Part shown: positions 8,037-16,290 of the stretch, piece after piece
Position numbering within the stretch: the first letter of the stretch is position 1
Layout of the letters: the number at the start of each line of letters is the position of its first letter
Origin: Cryobacterium sp. SO2
GTDB taxonomy: Bacteria; Actinomycetota; Actinomycetes; Actinomycetales; Microbacteriaceae
Direction of reading: 5' to 3'
Assembly: GCF_026151165.2 (NCBI RefSeq)
Contig: NZ_CP117849.1
Span: 2,356,001-2,420,000, forward strand
DNA: 64,000 nucleotides
The notes under the pieces: generated by a model
What the model was told of the DNA's origin: nothing
The model's input: the letters and a program-made list of their open reading frames with translations, nothing else
Database searches by the model: none
Translations under genes and position numbers: made by a program

Positions 8037-8863
8037 TACGCGCCGACCTTGAACCGGGCGAAGCCGGAAACGGTCAGGCCAGCGTCGGAGAGGACCTTGG
8101 CCACGGACAGCTTGTTGTCCTTGGCGTAGTCCTGCTCGAGCAGGGCAACCTGCTTGAAGTACGCGTGGATGCGGCCTTCGACGATCTTGGGCAGCGCGGC
8201 GGCCGGCTTGCCCTCGTTCTCGCTGATCTCGGTGACGATGCGACGCTCGGCCTCGACGGCTTCCACGGGGACGTCTTCGCGAGCCAGGTACTCCGGGTTC
8301 GCGAACGAGATGTGCTGGGCGATGCTGCGAGCGGTCGCTGCGTCGGTACCGGAGTAGCCGAGGACCACGCCGACCTGCGGGGGCAGGTCCTTGCTGGTCT
8401 TGTGCAGGTAGATCTCGAAGTTCTCACCGGTGACGGCTGCGACACGGCGAAGTTCGAACTTCTCGCCGATGATCGCGGCTTCGCCGTTGATGAGTTCGCC
8501 AACGGTCTGGCCATCGGCCGGAGCGGCAAGCGCCTCGGCGACGGTGGTGGCGCCGGCAGCGGAGACCGCGTTAAGCACCTTCTCGGAGAGAGCGCCGAAC
8601 TTCTCGCCCTTGGCGACGAAGTCGGTCTCGCACGCGAGCTCCAGCAGGTAGGCGGTGTTTCCGATGACCTTGGCGGCGACGAGGCCCTCAGAGGTGGACC
8701 GGTCAGCGCGCTTGGCGTTGCCCTTTGCACCCTTGAGACGCAGGATCTCGACCGCGCGCTCGATGTCGCCATCGGCTTCCACGAGTGCGTTCTTGGTGTC
8801 GACCATGCCGGTGCCGAGGCGCTCGCGCAGGATCTTGACGGATTCGAGGTTGAAGTTTGCCAT
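8036..8863 (-). CDS. tsf: translation elongation factor Ts
   Basis: 275 aa. EF-Ts exchanges GDP for GTP on EF-Tu. The N-terminal UBA-like domain reads LRERLGTGMVDTKNALVEADGDIERAVEILR (about 13-43), including the signature LREKTGAG-like segment; the core carries LLELACETDFVAKGEKF (about 75-91), whose TDFV contacts the nucleotide site of EF-Tu. The single coiled-coil region and C-terminal FKVGA ending look complete. It sits 11 bp after rpsB, the near-universal bacterial arrangement. Confidence 0.97.
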   Translation of the reverse strand: MANFNLESVKILRERLGTGMVDTKNALVEADGDIERAVEILRLKGAKGNAKRADRSTSEGLVAAKVIGNTAYLLELACETDFVAKGEKFGALSEKVLNAVSAAGATTVAEALAAPADGQTVGELINGEAAIIGEKFELRRVAAVTGENFEIYLHKTSKDLPPQVGVVLGYSGTDAATARSIAQHISFANPEYLAREDVPVEAVEAERRIVTEISENEGKPAAALPKIVEGRIHAYFKQVALLEQDYAKDNKLSVAKVLSDAGLTVSGFARFKVGA

Positions 8864-8874
8864 ACCTGGGGTCC

Positions 8875-9798
8875 TTACTTGGTGTCGGCTACGGGAGCGT
8901 CGGCTGCAACCTCTTCGGTTGCGGCTTCGGCAGCTGCGGGCTCGGCGACGGGCGCCTCTTCGACAACCGGCTCGGCGTCGACGGTGGCGTCGGCGACCTT
9001 CTCGGTGTCAGCGGAGGACTGCTCGGGCGTGGTCTCGGCCGGGGCGGCGAGCAGCTCGGCTTCCCAGGCGGCGAGGGGCTCGACTTCGGCGCCCTCTTCC
9101 GGCTTCTGGTGACGCTGGATGAGGCCCTCGGCCGCGGCGTCCGCGATGATGCGGGTCAGCAGGCCCACGGAACGGATGGCGTCGTCGTTGCCCGGGATCG
9201 GGTACTGGACGTCGTCGGGGTCGCAGTTGGTGTCGAGGATCGCGATGACGGGGATGCCGAGCTTGCGCGCCTCGTCAATGGCGAGGTGCTCCTTGTTGGT
9301 GTCGACAACCCAGAGCGCGGACGGCGTCTTGGTCAGGTTGCGGATTCCGCCGAGGCTCTTGTGCAGCTTGACGAGCTCGCGCTTCTTGATGAGCATTTCC
9401 TTCTTCGTGAAACCGCTCTTGGCGGTGTCCTCGAAGTCGAGCTCTTCGAGCTCTTTCATGCGAGCCAGACGCTTGGAGACGGTCTGGAAGTTGGTGAGGA
9501 GGCCACCGAGCCAGCGCTGGTTGACGTAGGGCTGGCCGACACGCGTCGCCTGCTCCGAAATCGATTCCTGCGCCTGCTTCTTGGTGCCGACGAAGAGGAT
9601 GGTGCCGCCGTGGGCGACGGTCTCCTTGACGAAGTCATAGGCCTTGTCAACGAACCCGAGCGACTGCTGCAGGTCGATGATGTAGATGCCGGAACGCTCG
9701 GTGAAGATGAATCGCTTCATCTTCGGGTTCCAACGGCGGGTCTGGTGCCCGAAGTGCACGCCGCTGTCGAGCAGCTGGCGAATGGTTACGACGGCCAT
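8875..9798 (-). CDS. rpsB: 30S ribosomal protein S2
   Basis: 307 aa. Residues 1-240 match S2, starting AVVTIRQLLDSGVHFGHQTRRWNPKMKRFI, with FVGTKKQAQ, QRWLGGLLTNFQT and the late signature IPVIAILDTNCDPDDVQYPIPGNDDAIRS. The remaining 60 residues are an acidic, Ala/Glu/Val-rich tail rarely seen outside actinobacteria. AAGGAG precedes the ATG. A roughly 180-base leader with hairpins lies upstream of the gene. Confidence 0.97.
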   Translation of the reverse strand: MAVVTIRQLLDSGVHFGHQTRRWNPKMKRFIFTERSGIYIIDLQQSLGFVDKAYDFVKETVAHGGTILFVGTKKQAQESISEQATRVGQPYVNQRWLGGLLTNFQTVSKRLARMKELEELDFEDTAKSGFTKKEMLIKKRELVKLHKSLGGIRNLTKTPSALWVVDTNKEHLAIDEARKLGIPVIAILDTNCDPDDVQYPIPGNDDAIRSVGLLTRIIADAAAEGLIQRHQKPEEGAEVEPLAAWEAELLAAPAETTPEQSSADTEKVADATVDAEPVVEEAPVAEPAAAEAATEEVAADAPVADTK

Positions 9799-9820
9799 GA
9801 GCCGTACTCCTTATCTGACG

Positions 9821-9837
9821 TTTCTGCACAGCAGAAA
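9821..9837 (-). promoter_or_regulatory. hairpin in the rpsB leader
   Basis: TTTCTGC at 9821-9827 and GCAGAAA at 9831-9837 are perfect inverted repeats around ACA, ending 22 bp upstream of the rpsB start codon. S2 represses its own operon through leader structure in other bacteria; a similar role here is inference. Confidence 0.35.
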
Positions 9838-9983
9838 ACGCCCATCGGTTTGTGTCGTGATCGGATGACCACTACTCCTGGTGCCCGGCGCACAGCCCGC
9901 CCGTCTTCTTGCGAAGTCAGGACCGAATGGGTGTGTTGGCCGAATGGGCACGCGTAGTCAGCGCACAAAGCGCTGCTCAGAGA

Positions 9984-9992
9984 ACTCTAGCA
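9984..9992 (-). promoter_or_regulatory. candidate extended -10 element of the rpsB promoter
   Basis: On the minus strand the sequence reads TGCTAGAGT, an extended -10 box, about 185 bp upstream of rpsB. It would give a leader of roughly 180 bases. No clear -35 was required or found. Confidence 0.4.
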
Positions 9993-10123
9993 CCCGGCGG
10001 CCCCCTCCCGCTGACCGGCCGGCTGCTCCCGCGCCCCTCCTCAACAGGCGTTCGTGTCTCCGCTGGTTCCACCGTCGTCGTCCCGCGCGCAATCCGTCGG
10101 GCGGAAGCGCCGAGGATCGCCGC

Positions 10124-10807
10124 ATGACACTCTCACGGTTCTCCGTCACCGGGTTCTCCGCGCGTCTCGGTGTCGCTGTTGTCCTCCTGCTCGCGGTCAT
10201 CGTGCCCACCCTGGCCGTGCCCGCGTCGACCACTGCCCGTGCGGCGCCAACCGTGTCGGCGGCCCCGGCCGCAGTGGTCGCCCCCGCAGCATCCGCCACC
10301 GTTGCGCCGAGTGAAGCGGGCGCGGCGGTGGCGGGTGCGGCGCCGGGTTCAGCACCGGGTCGAGCACCGGCAGCCGTGGCGGGTGCTGCTGAGCGGTGGA
10401 CCTGGCCGGTCGATCCGCCGCACGAGCTGCTGCACGCCTTCGAGGCGCCGCCGACCCTCTTCGCCGCCGGGCATCGCGGCATCGACCTGGCGGCGCAGCC
10501 GGGCTCCCCGGTGCGCTCCCCCGCCGACGGTGTCGTCTCGTTCGCGGGAATCATCGCCGATCGGCCGGTGGTGTCCATCCAGCACGCCGGAGACCTGGTC
10601 TCCAGCCTCGAACCGGTCACCGCGACGGTGGGCGTGGGCGAGCGCGTCAGCGCCGGCCAGGCGGTGGGCGTCGTGGCGACGGGCGCGCACTGCGACCGAC
10701 GATGTGTGCATCTCGGTGCGCGTCGGCACGGCCAGTACATCTCGCCAATGTTGTTCTTCGGCGGGGTCCCCAGGGCCATCCTGCTCCCGCTGCCCCCGGC
10801 ATCCTGA
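10124..10807 (+). CDS. secreted M23-like (LytM) domain protein, probably inactive as peptidase
   Basis: About 227 aa from the ATG at 10124; the open frame extends upstream but without protein-like composition. A signal peptide or anchor covers residues 13-35, followed by a long Ala/Pro/Val linker (to about 90). The LytM fold follows: AGHRGIDLAAQPGSPVRSPADGVVSFAG has the HxxxD zinc ligands. The usual HxH motif instead reads CVHLGARRHGQYISP, so the second His is Gly. A gene of this type next to rpsB is common in actinobacteria (Rv2891 in Mycobacterium tuberculosis). It probably binds peptidoglycan or regulates a hydrolase. It faces xerC with a 16-bp gap. Confidence 0.82.
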   Translation: MTLSRFSVTGFSARLGVAVVLLLAVIVPTLAVPASTTARAAPTVSAAPAAVVAPAASATVAPSEAGAAVAGAAPGSAPGRAPAAVAGAAERWTWPVDPPHELLHAFEAPPTLFAAGHRGIDLAAQPGSPVRSPADGVVSFAGIIADRPVVSIQHAGDLVSSLEPVTATVGVGERVSAGQAVGVVATGAHCDRRCVHLGARRHGQYISPMLFFGGVPRAILLPLPPAS

Positions 10808-10823
10808 GGAGGCGTCTGCGGGG

Positions 10824-11756
10824 TCAGGCGCGCGGGTGCGCGAGTCGGTAACTCTGTTGCAGGCGCTCCGCCGAGACGTGGGTGTAGATCTGAGTGGTGC
10901 CGAGGCTTGCGTGGCCGAGCATCTCCTGCACGGCCCGCAGGTCGGCGCCGCCGTCGAGGAGGTGGGTGGCCGCCGTGTGGCGCAGGGCGTGCGGGCCAGA
11001 TGGCCCGGTGCCTGGCAGGGTTTCCAGCAGCCCGGCCACCGTGCGGTACACGGCGCGCACGCCGAGACGGTTCCGGTGCGTGCCGAGGAACAGCGCCGCG
11101 GTGTCGGCCGGAGCCGGGCTGCCGCCGCTGGCCGGCGCGGCAGCCAGTATCGGTCGGGCGACGGTCAGGTACCGAACAACCGCGGTCTGCGCCGGAACGC
11201 CGAAGGGCACGACGCGTTCTTTGTCGCCCTTTCCGGTGACCCGCACGGTGAGACGGGAGAGGTCGACATCGCCCACGTCGAGCCCGACGAGCTCGGAGAC
11301 GCGCAGGCCGGAGGCGTAGAGCAGCTCGATGATGGCCAGGTCGCGCACCGGGCCGGGGTCGCCAGCGCGGGCTGCCGCCTCGAGCCGGTCGAGCAGGTCC
11401 TGCATCTGGCTGCGGTTGATCACCCGCGGCAGGGCGCGGCCGGGTTTCGGTGAGCGCAGGCGCACGGCGGGGTCGCTGGGCAGCGTGCCTTCCCGGGTGA
11501 GCCAGGCGGTGAAACCGCGGGCGGACGCGGACCGGCGCGCGATCGTCGCGCGGGCCAATCCGGCTTCGGTCCCCGTCCACAGCCAGTCGCGCAGCAGCTC
11601 AAGGCCGATCTCGGTGACTTCGGCCACCCCCCGGCTTTCGGCGAACGTCGCCAGTCCGGCAAGGTCGGCGCAGTAAGCGCGCACGGTATTCGTGGAAAAC
11701 CCGCGCTCGGTGCTGAGGTAGCGGGCGTACCCGTCGATCGCGGGGTCGAGGTGCAT
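10824..11756 (-). CDS. xerC: tyrosine recombinase XerC
   Basis: 310 aa from the ATG at 11756, with a GGGGGAGA ribosome site; an ATG 33 bases upstream lacks one. XerC with XerD resolves chromosome dimers at dif. The N-terminal SAM-like domain (YARYLSTERGFSTNTVRAYCADL) precedes the catalytic domain, which has Arg in ASGLRVSEL, Lys in VTGKGDKERVV, HALRHTAATHLL, LGHASLGTTQIYTH (Tyr nucleophile in IYTH). All catalytic residues are present. Its housekeeping position next to dprA-comM argues for the chromosomal Xer protein and not a mobile-element integrase. Confidence 0.9.
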   Translation of the reverse strand: MHLDPAIDGYARYLSTERGFSTNTVRAYCADLAGLATFAESRGVAEVTEIGLELLRDWLWTGTEAGLARATIARRSASARGFTAWLTREGTLPSDPAVRLRSPKPGRALPRVINRSQMQDLLDRLEAAARAGDPGPVRDLAIIELLYASGLRVSELVGLDVGDVDLSRLTVRVTGKGDKERVVPFGVPAQTAVVRYLTVARPILAAAPASGGSPAPADTAALFLGTHRNRLGVRAVYRTVAGLLETLPGTGPSGPHALRHTAATHLLDGGADLRAVQEMLGHASLGTTQIYTHVSAERLQQSYRLAHPRA

Positions 11757-11827
11757 GCTTCCAGCATCTCCCCCCTGGCCGGGGATCACGGCAGCGACTC
11801 GAATATCCGGGTATCCATCGGCCGCCG

Positions 11828-12802
11828 CTACGCGGTGTGCCGGGAAAAGGCCTCCAGACGGTCGGAGGCGTCGAGGGCCTCCATCCGGTCGAGGTAGGCC
11901 GGATCGAAGCGGGTGACCACGTCGAAGGCGCCCAGTGGCACGTTGGAGTGCACAACCTGGTCGGCGTAGACGTGCACGAGGTTGATCGACTGGCCACCGC
12001 CTACGCCGGTGAGTTGGCGCGGCGGGGCCGCGGCGTCGATGGTGTAGCAGGTGGCCGCGGCAACAGACACCGGGATGCCGGCGAACAGCCCGGTGGTGGC
12101 GTAGTGCAGGTGGCCGCCCAGGATCGCGCGCACGTCACTGCCGGCCAGCACGGTGGCCAGTGCGGCCTGTTCGCGCAGCTCGAGGATCGTCATCAGGGGC
12201 AGGGCGGTGGGCACCGGTGGGTGGTGCAGCGCGAGCAGGGAGCCGTGCTCAGCGGGTTCGGCGAGCACGTCGCTCAGCCAGGCGAGCTGGTCGGACGAGA
12301 TCTCACCGTGGTGGTAACCGGGCACGCTCGTGTCGAGCGAGATCACGCGCAGCCCGTTGAGGTCGACCACCGCGTCCACCGGGGCATCGTCGGGGCCGGA
12401 GTGCGGCTTCCCGCGCAGAAGTTCGGCGCGGAACGCGCCGCGTTCGTCGTGGTTGCCCATAACCCAGATCAGCTCGGCACCCATGCGCCCGGCGGAGGCC
12501 TCGACGATGTCGCGCACCCGGCGGTAGGCATCCGGTTCGCCCCGGTCGGCGATGTCGCCGGTGAACACGAGAGCGTCGATGTCCAGGCCGGAGGCCTCGA
12601 GCTGCGCCATGGCCCGGTGCACGGTGCTGTCGGTGTCGACGGCGTCGTAGAGCAGCCGCCCGTTGCCGTCGGCGGCGGCGGCGAGGAAGTGGGTGTCGCT
12701 CAGGTGGGCGATCAGATGGCTGGCCGCCGGGTACTGGCCCATCTGCACGGATGGAACCGGCCGGGCGGCGTGCTTCCCGTCGGTCGGTGCTGTTCCCGTC
12801 AT
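11828..12802 (-). CDS. calcineurin-like metallophosphoesterase (CpdA/Icc type)
   Basis: 324 aa from the ATG at 12802 with GAGGGG upstream; the frame is open further but without family similarity. Class III cyclic-nucleotide phosphodiesterase motifs appear in order: LSDTHF, FTGDIADRG, MGNHDERG, LALHHPP and GGHLHYA, together the full two-metal site. The relative Rv0805 hydrolyses 2',3'- and 3',5'-cyclic nucleotides and other phosphodiesters, so the true substrate is uncertain. It lies between xerC and dprA; a large palindromic repeat occupies the upstream gap (12895-12968). Confidence 0.85.
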   Translation of the reverse strand: MTGTAPTDGKHAARPVPSVQMGQYPAASHLIAHLSDTHFLAAAADGNGRLLYDAVDTDSTVHRAMAQLEASGLDIDALVFTGDIADRGEPDAYRRVRDIVEASAGRMGAELIWVMGNHDERGAFRAELLRGKPHSGPDDAPVDAVVDLNGLRVISLDTSVPGYHHGEISSDQLAWLSDVLAEPAEHGSLLALHHPPVPTALPLMTILELREQAALATVLAGSDVRAILGGHLHYATTGLFAGIPVSVAAATCYTIDAAAPPRQLTGVGGGQSINLVHVYADQVVHSNVPLGAFDVVTRFDPAYLDRMEALDASDRLEAFSRHTA

Positions 12803-12894
12803 TGGCTGACCCCTCACGTTCTCGAACCGCTCCGCGCGCGCACGCTGCGTCGCACGTTCACGTTTCACCCTAGGCGTACCCGCCGACCCGCCCG

Positions 12895-12968
12895 GCGCAA
12901 CTGTTCCCGTTCCGGACAAATGCGCCCGGTGCGCCGGCAACAATTGTCCGGACGGGAAACAGTTGCGC
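12895..12968. repeat. 74-bp intergenic palindrome (copy A of a dispersed family)
   Basis: Arms at 12895-12922 (begins GCGCAACTGTTCCCG) and 12941-12968 (ends AACAGTTGCGC) are nearly perfect inverted repeats of 28 bp around an 18-bp GC-rich centre. The inner core, reverse-complemented, closely matches the palindrome at 53256-53311. It lies between the dprA stop and the metallophosphoesterase start, both on the minus strand. There is no T tract after either arm, so it does not look like a standard terminator. Confidence 0.85.
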
Positions 12969-12980
12969 GACCCTGCGCGG

Positions 12981-14240
12981 TCAGGTGACGCGCACCCAGC
13001 CGGTGGCGCGTTCCCGGGCGGAGCCCTCGAGGTCGAGGGTGCCGAGCGCACCGAGGACCGCCGCAGTGGAAAGCCCGGAGCGCCGGGCGATCTCGGCGGG
13101 CACGCGCGGAGCCCGCACGCTCAGCGCGTCGAAGACCCGCACCTGCTCGCTCGTGCGCTCGCGCGGCGTGGCCCCGTCTGTGCCGGTCAGGTCCAGTTCC
13201 AGGTCGACACCCACTCCGATCAGTTCGGCCATTTCGGCGGCCGTGGTCACGCAGATGGCGTCGTAGTCGCGCAGCAGCCGGTGGCAGCCGGCCGATGTCG
13301 GCGACGTGACAGGCCCGGGCACGGCGCCAAGCGGGCGCCCGAGCGCGGCCGCGTGCCCGGCCGTGTTGAGTGACCCGGAGCGCCAGCCCGCCTCCAGCAC
13401 CACGGTGGCCTGGCTCGCGGCGGCGATCAGCCGGTTGCGTTGCAGGAAGCGCCATTTGGTGGGTGCCGCGCCGCAGGGCAGTTCGCTCATCACGGCACCG
13501 GCCTCCACGATGCGGGTGAGCAGGGCGTCGTGGCCGCTGGGATAGAAGCGGTCCACTCCCCCGGCGAGGAACGCAACCGTCGTTCCATTGCTGGCCAGCG
13601 TCGACCTGTGGGCCATCCCGTCGATGCCGTACGCCGCACCGGAGACGATGGCGAGGCCCCGGTCGACGAGGCCCGCGGCGGCCTCCATGGCCACATGCTC
13701 GCCGTAACCCGTGGCCGCCCTGGCGCCGACCAGGGCGATCGAGTGTCTGAGCGCGTCGACGGCGCCACTCCGGCCACGCCACCAGAGAGCGAGCGGTGCA
13801 TGCCGTCCGAGATCCTCGACCCCCTCCGGCCAGAGCGGGTCGCCGGGCAGGAGCAGGGCGGTTCCGGTGCGTTGGGCCTGCTGCAGCGACCGCATCACCT
13901 CGGCCGAGGAGAGCCGGGGCCGCCACCTGGCCAGCGCCTGTTCCAACTCCGGGCGCAGCCCCGCGGCATCCCCCGCGCCGTTCTCGTCCACCCCGGCCGC
14001 CAGGCTCCGGCTGAAGCGGTCGGCAGGCCAGGCCTCAACCACGGCCCTCAGCGCGCCGGCCGCGCCGAGGATGCCCACGACGGTGCCGGCCACCCCGTCA
14101 CCCGGTTCGGCGATGCTGGTCCAGGCGGCCCGGGCGAACACCTCGCCGGGTTCCGCCTCCGCCGCGGCTCCGGTGTCGCCGGTGCGCACGGCAGCGACGG
14201 CCGTTCGAACGGCGTTCTCCTCGAGGCCGAATATGGTCAT
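12981..14240 (-). CDS. dprA: DNA-processing protein DprA
   Basis: 419 aa. DprA protects incoming single-stranded DNA and loads RecA during transformation. After a variable N-terminal region (to about 165) the Rossmann-like core shows SIALVGARAATGYGEHVAM, VSGAAYGIDGMAH, FLAGGVDRFYPSGH, LQRNRLIAAAS and EAGWRSGSLNTAGHAAALGRP, followed by a winged-helix-like C-terminus (VFDALSVRAPRVPAEIARRSGLS). Its ATG overlaps the comM stop by four bases (ATGA), so translation is probably coupled. Competence has not been shown for this group; DprA is widespread in non-competent bacteria. Confidence 0.93.
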   Translation of the reverse strand: MTIFGLEENAVRTAVAAVRTGDTGAAAEAEPGEVFARAAWTSIAEPGDGVAGTVVGILGAAGALRAVVEAWPADRFSRSLAAGVDENGAGDAAGLRPELEQALARWRPRLSSAEVMRSLQQAQRTGTALLLPGDPLWPEGVEDLGRHAPLALWWRGRSGAVDALRHSIALVGARAATGYGEHVAMEAAAGLVDRGLAIVSGAAYGIDGMAHRSTLASNGTTVAFLAGGVDRFYPSGHDALLTRIVEAGAVMSELPCGAAPTKWRFLQRNRLIAAASQATVVLEAGWRSGSLNTAGHAAALGRPLGAVPGPVTSPTSAGCHRLLRDYDAICVTTAAEMAELIGVGVDLELDLTGTDGATPRERTSEQVRVFDALSVRAPRVPAEIARRSGLSTAAVLGALGTLDLEGSARERATGWVRVT

Positions 14241-15772
14241 GACGCCATTCCCTTCCGCAGGTAGAGGGCCTGCCCCACTTCGTCTGGTCCAGGTCGCTGC
14301 ACGCCCGCCAGGTCGGCGATGGACCACGCCACCCGCAGGATGCGGTCGTAGCCGCGCATGGTGATGCCGCCGCGTTCCAGCGCGCGGTCGAGCATCGCCG
14401 TGACCTGGCCGCCCAACCGGGTCTGCGCCCCGCGCAGCCAGGGCCCGGGGACCTCGGAGTTCAGCGTCCACGGTGTGCTGGCGAGCCGCTCGGCCGCCGC
14501 CGCCCTGGCGGCGACCACCCGCTCGCGAGCGACGGCGCTCGACAGGCGGTGGCCGTCGGCGGCCAGCCGAAGCTCCGCGATGCTCACCCGTTTGACGTTC
14601 AGCTGGATGTCGATTCGATCCAGCAGCGGGCCGGAGAGCCGGGCGAGGTAGCGCCGTCTGGCGTTGGGCGGGCAGCTGCAATCCTGGTCGCCGGCGCCGT
14701 ACTGCCCGCACGGGCAGGGGTTCGCGGCCAGCACCAGCTGGAACCGGGCGGGAAAGTGCGCTGTGGCGTTCGCCCGGTGGATGCTGATCCGGCCGGACTC
14801 GAGGGGCTGTCGGAGCGCGTCGAGCACTGGAGCGGCGAATTCGGGTGCCTCGTCGAGGAACAGCACGCCGTGGGAGGCCCGCGCTGCCGCGCCCGGCCGG
14901 ATCTGCCCGCTGCCCCCGCCCACCATGGCGGCGGCGGTGATGGTGTGGTGCGGGGCCTCCAGCGGCGGCCGGGTGATCAGCGAACGGCCCACAGGTCGGC
15001 CGCTGAGCGATCGGAGCGAGCTCACCTCGAGTGACGCGGCCTCGCCCAGGTCGGGCAGCAGCCCCGGCAGCCTGGCCGCGAGCATGGTTTTTCCCGCACC
15101 CGGCGGGCCGAGCATGAACACGTGGTGCCCACCGGCCGCGGCCACCTGCAGGGCCAGGATCGCCTCGTCGTTTCCGACGACGTCGAGCAGGTCGAGGGTC
15201 TCGTCGATCCGCTCGTCCTCGGCGGGAGCGGTCAGCACATCCACATCGACCGGTACCAGCCGTGCGCCGTGCCAGATCAGGGCATCCCGCAGAGAGGCGA
15301 CCCCGATCACACGGATGCCGGGCACCAGCGCCGCCTCGTCGGCGTTGCCGGCGGGCACCATCACCGTGCGGCGTCCGAACCGGGCCGCGGCGATCACGGC
15401 CGGAAGGATGCCCGGCGTCGGCCGAAGCCGACCGTCGAGGGCGAGTTCGCCGATGTGCACCACGGCGGCAACGGAGTCCGCCGGAATGACGTCGTCGGCG
15501 GCGAGGCAGGCCAGGGCGATGGCGAGGTCGAAACCCGACCCGTGCTTGCGCAGCGCGGCGGGTGACAGGTTCACGGTGAGCTTGTGGCCGTTCAACGCGC
15601 AGCCGGAGTTCTTGGCCGCCGCACGCACCCGTTCGGCGGCCTCGGCCAGGGCGGCATCCGGCAGCCCGATCAGTTTCATCCCCGGCAGCTGGTTGGAGAT
15701 GTCGGCCTCGACCTCGACGAGCGACCCGGCGAGGCCGATCAGGGCGACGGAGTGGGTGCGGGCCAGTCCCAT
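14237..15772 (-). CDS. ComM/YifB-family Mg-chelatase-like AAA+ ATPase
   Basis: 511 aa. ComM is a hexameric helicase aiding branch migration during transformation. The N-terminal Lon-protease-like fold (LARTHSVALIGLAGSLVEVEADISNQLPGMKLIGLPDAAL) is followed by the AAA+ core with Walker A GPPGAGKTMLAARLPG (about 227-242), Walker B VLFLDEAPEF, the sensor region LVLAANPCPCGQYG with four clustered cysteines (PCPCGQYGAGDQDCSCPPNARRRY split across the motif), and the C-terminal MG-chelatase domain (RGYDRILRVAWSIADLAG). Complete length. Cotranscribed with dprA. Confidence 0.93.
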   Translation of the reverse strand: MGLARTHSVALIGLAGSLVEVEADISNQLPGMKLIGLPDAALAEAAERVRAAAKNSGCALNGHKLTVNLSPAALRKHGSGFDLAIALACLAADDVIPADSVAAVVHIGELALDGRLRPTPGILPAVIAAARFGRRTVMVPAGNADEAALVPGIRVIGVASLRDALIWHGARLVPVDVDVLTAPAEDERIDETLDLLDVVGNDEAILALQVAAAGGHHVFMLGPPGAGKTMLAARLPGLLPDLGEAASLEVSSLRSLSGRPVGRSLITRPPLEAPHHTITAAAMVGGGSGQIRPGAAARASHGVLFLDEAPEFAAPVLDALRQPLESGRISIHRANATAHFPARFQLVLAANPCPCGQYGAGDQDCSCPPNARRRYLARLSGPLLDRIDIQLNVKRVSIAELRLAADGHRLSSAVARERVVAARAAAAERLASTPWTLNSEVPGPWLRGAQTRLGGQVTAMLDRALERGGITMRGYDRILRVAWSIADLAGVQRPGPDEVGQALYLRKGMAS

Positions 15773-15781
15773 TAGAGCCGT

Positions 15782-15823
15782 CCCATCAGAACGCGCCCAT
15801 CAGGCTGCACCCATCAGAACACG
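15782..15823. repeat. 14-bp tandem repeat, three copies, spanning the yraN stop
   Basis: Units start at 15782, 15796 and 15810 and each opens with CCCATCAG. The stop codon of the minus-strand yraN gene lies inside the third unit. The array fills the short gap between comM and yraN. Confidence 0.65.
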
Positions 15824-16170
15824 CCCTCGAGGTGCTCGATTTCCGGCTCCCGGCCCGGGCGGGCGATCACGGCAACGGCATCGATGCGGATGCGGCGCGG
15901 GTGCAGGTCAGACTGCTCGCACCAGGCGCCCGCGAGGCGGCGCAACCGGGCCAGCTTGGCCACGGTGATCGCCTCGAACGGATGCCCGAACGCTGTTCCC
16001 GAACGGGTCTTCACCTCGACGAACACCACGTCATCGCCTCTGGCGACGATCAGGTCGATCTCACCCTGCGTACAACGCCAATTGCGCTCCACCAGCGTGT
16101 ACCCCGCCTGCAACAGGTATTCGGCCGCGCGGTCTTCCCCACGCCTGCCCACTTCGTCCTTGCGTGCCAC
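15814..16170 (-). CDS. YraN/UPF0102 family endonuclease-like protein
   Basis: 118 aa from the GTG at 16170, preceded by GGAGG and matching the family start (ARKDEVGRRGEDRAAEYL); an upstream in-frame start at 16239 would add 23 residues. The restriction-endonuclease-like core is NWRCTQGEIDLIVARGDDVVFVEVKTRSGTAFG, with the ED-EVK catalytic-type residues. Function unproven in most bacteria. It belongs to the conserved yraN-comM-dprA cluster linked to DNA uptake and processing. Confidence 0.88.
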   Translation of the reverse strand: MARKDEVGRRGEDRAAEYLLQAGYTLVERNWRCTQGEIDLIVARGDDVVFVEVKTRSGTAFGHPFEAITVAKLARLRRLAGAWCEQSDLHPRRIRIDAVAVIARPGREPEIEHLEGVF

Positions 16171-16290
16171 GAGCACCTCCGCGACCAGCGTGCGGCGGCG
16201 GGCATCCGGCTGCGTGAGACGGGCAGAACCTGTGCACATGTGACGGGCCCGCCCCCTGTGGAGGAGCGGGCCCGCCAGAGCACACCAGGG

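Larger units (their letters stand above)
9799..10123. other. divergent regulatory interval between rpsB and the M23-like gene
   Basis: This 325-base stretch has no convincing gene. On the minus side it holds an extended -10 box (9984-9992) and a structured rpsB leader with a perfect 7-bp hairpin at 9821-9837. On the plus side it must hold the promoter and 5' end of the M23-like gene; I see no clear ribosome site there. Long open frames across it on both strands are shadows caused by high GC. Confidence 0.6.

Noticed and set aside
9958..11580. Long minus-strand open frame (540 codons) across the M23-like gene and xerC
   Set aside because: Arg/Pro/Ala-rich composition typical of antisense frames at high GC; both real genes on the region have full motifs.
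10824..11756. Integrase of a mobile element
   Set aside because: Core position beside dprA-comM and absence of attachment-site repeats or cargo fit chromosomal XerC.
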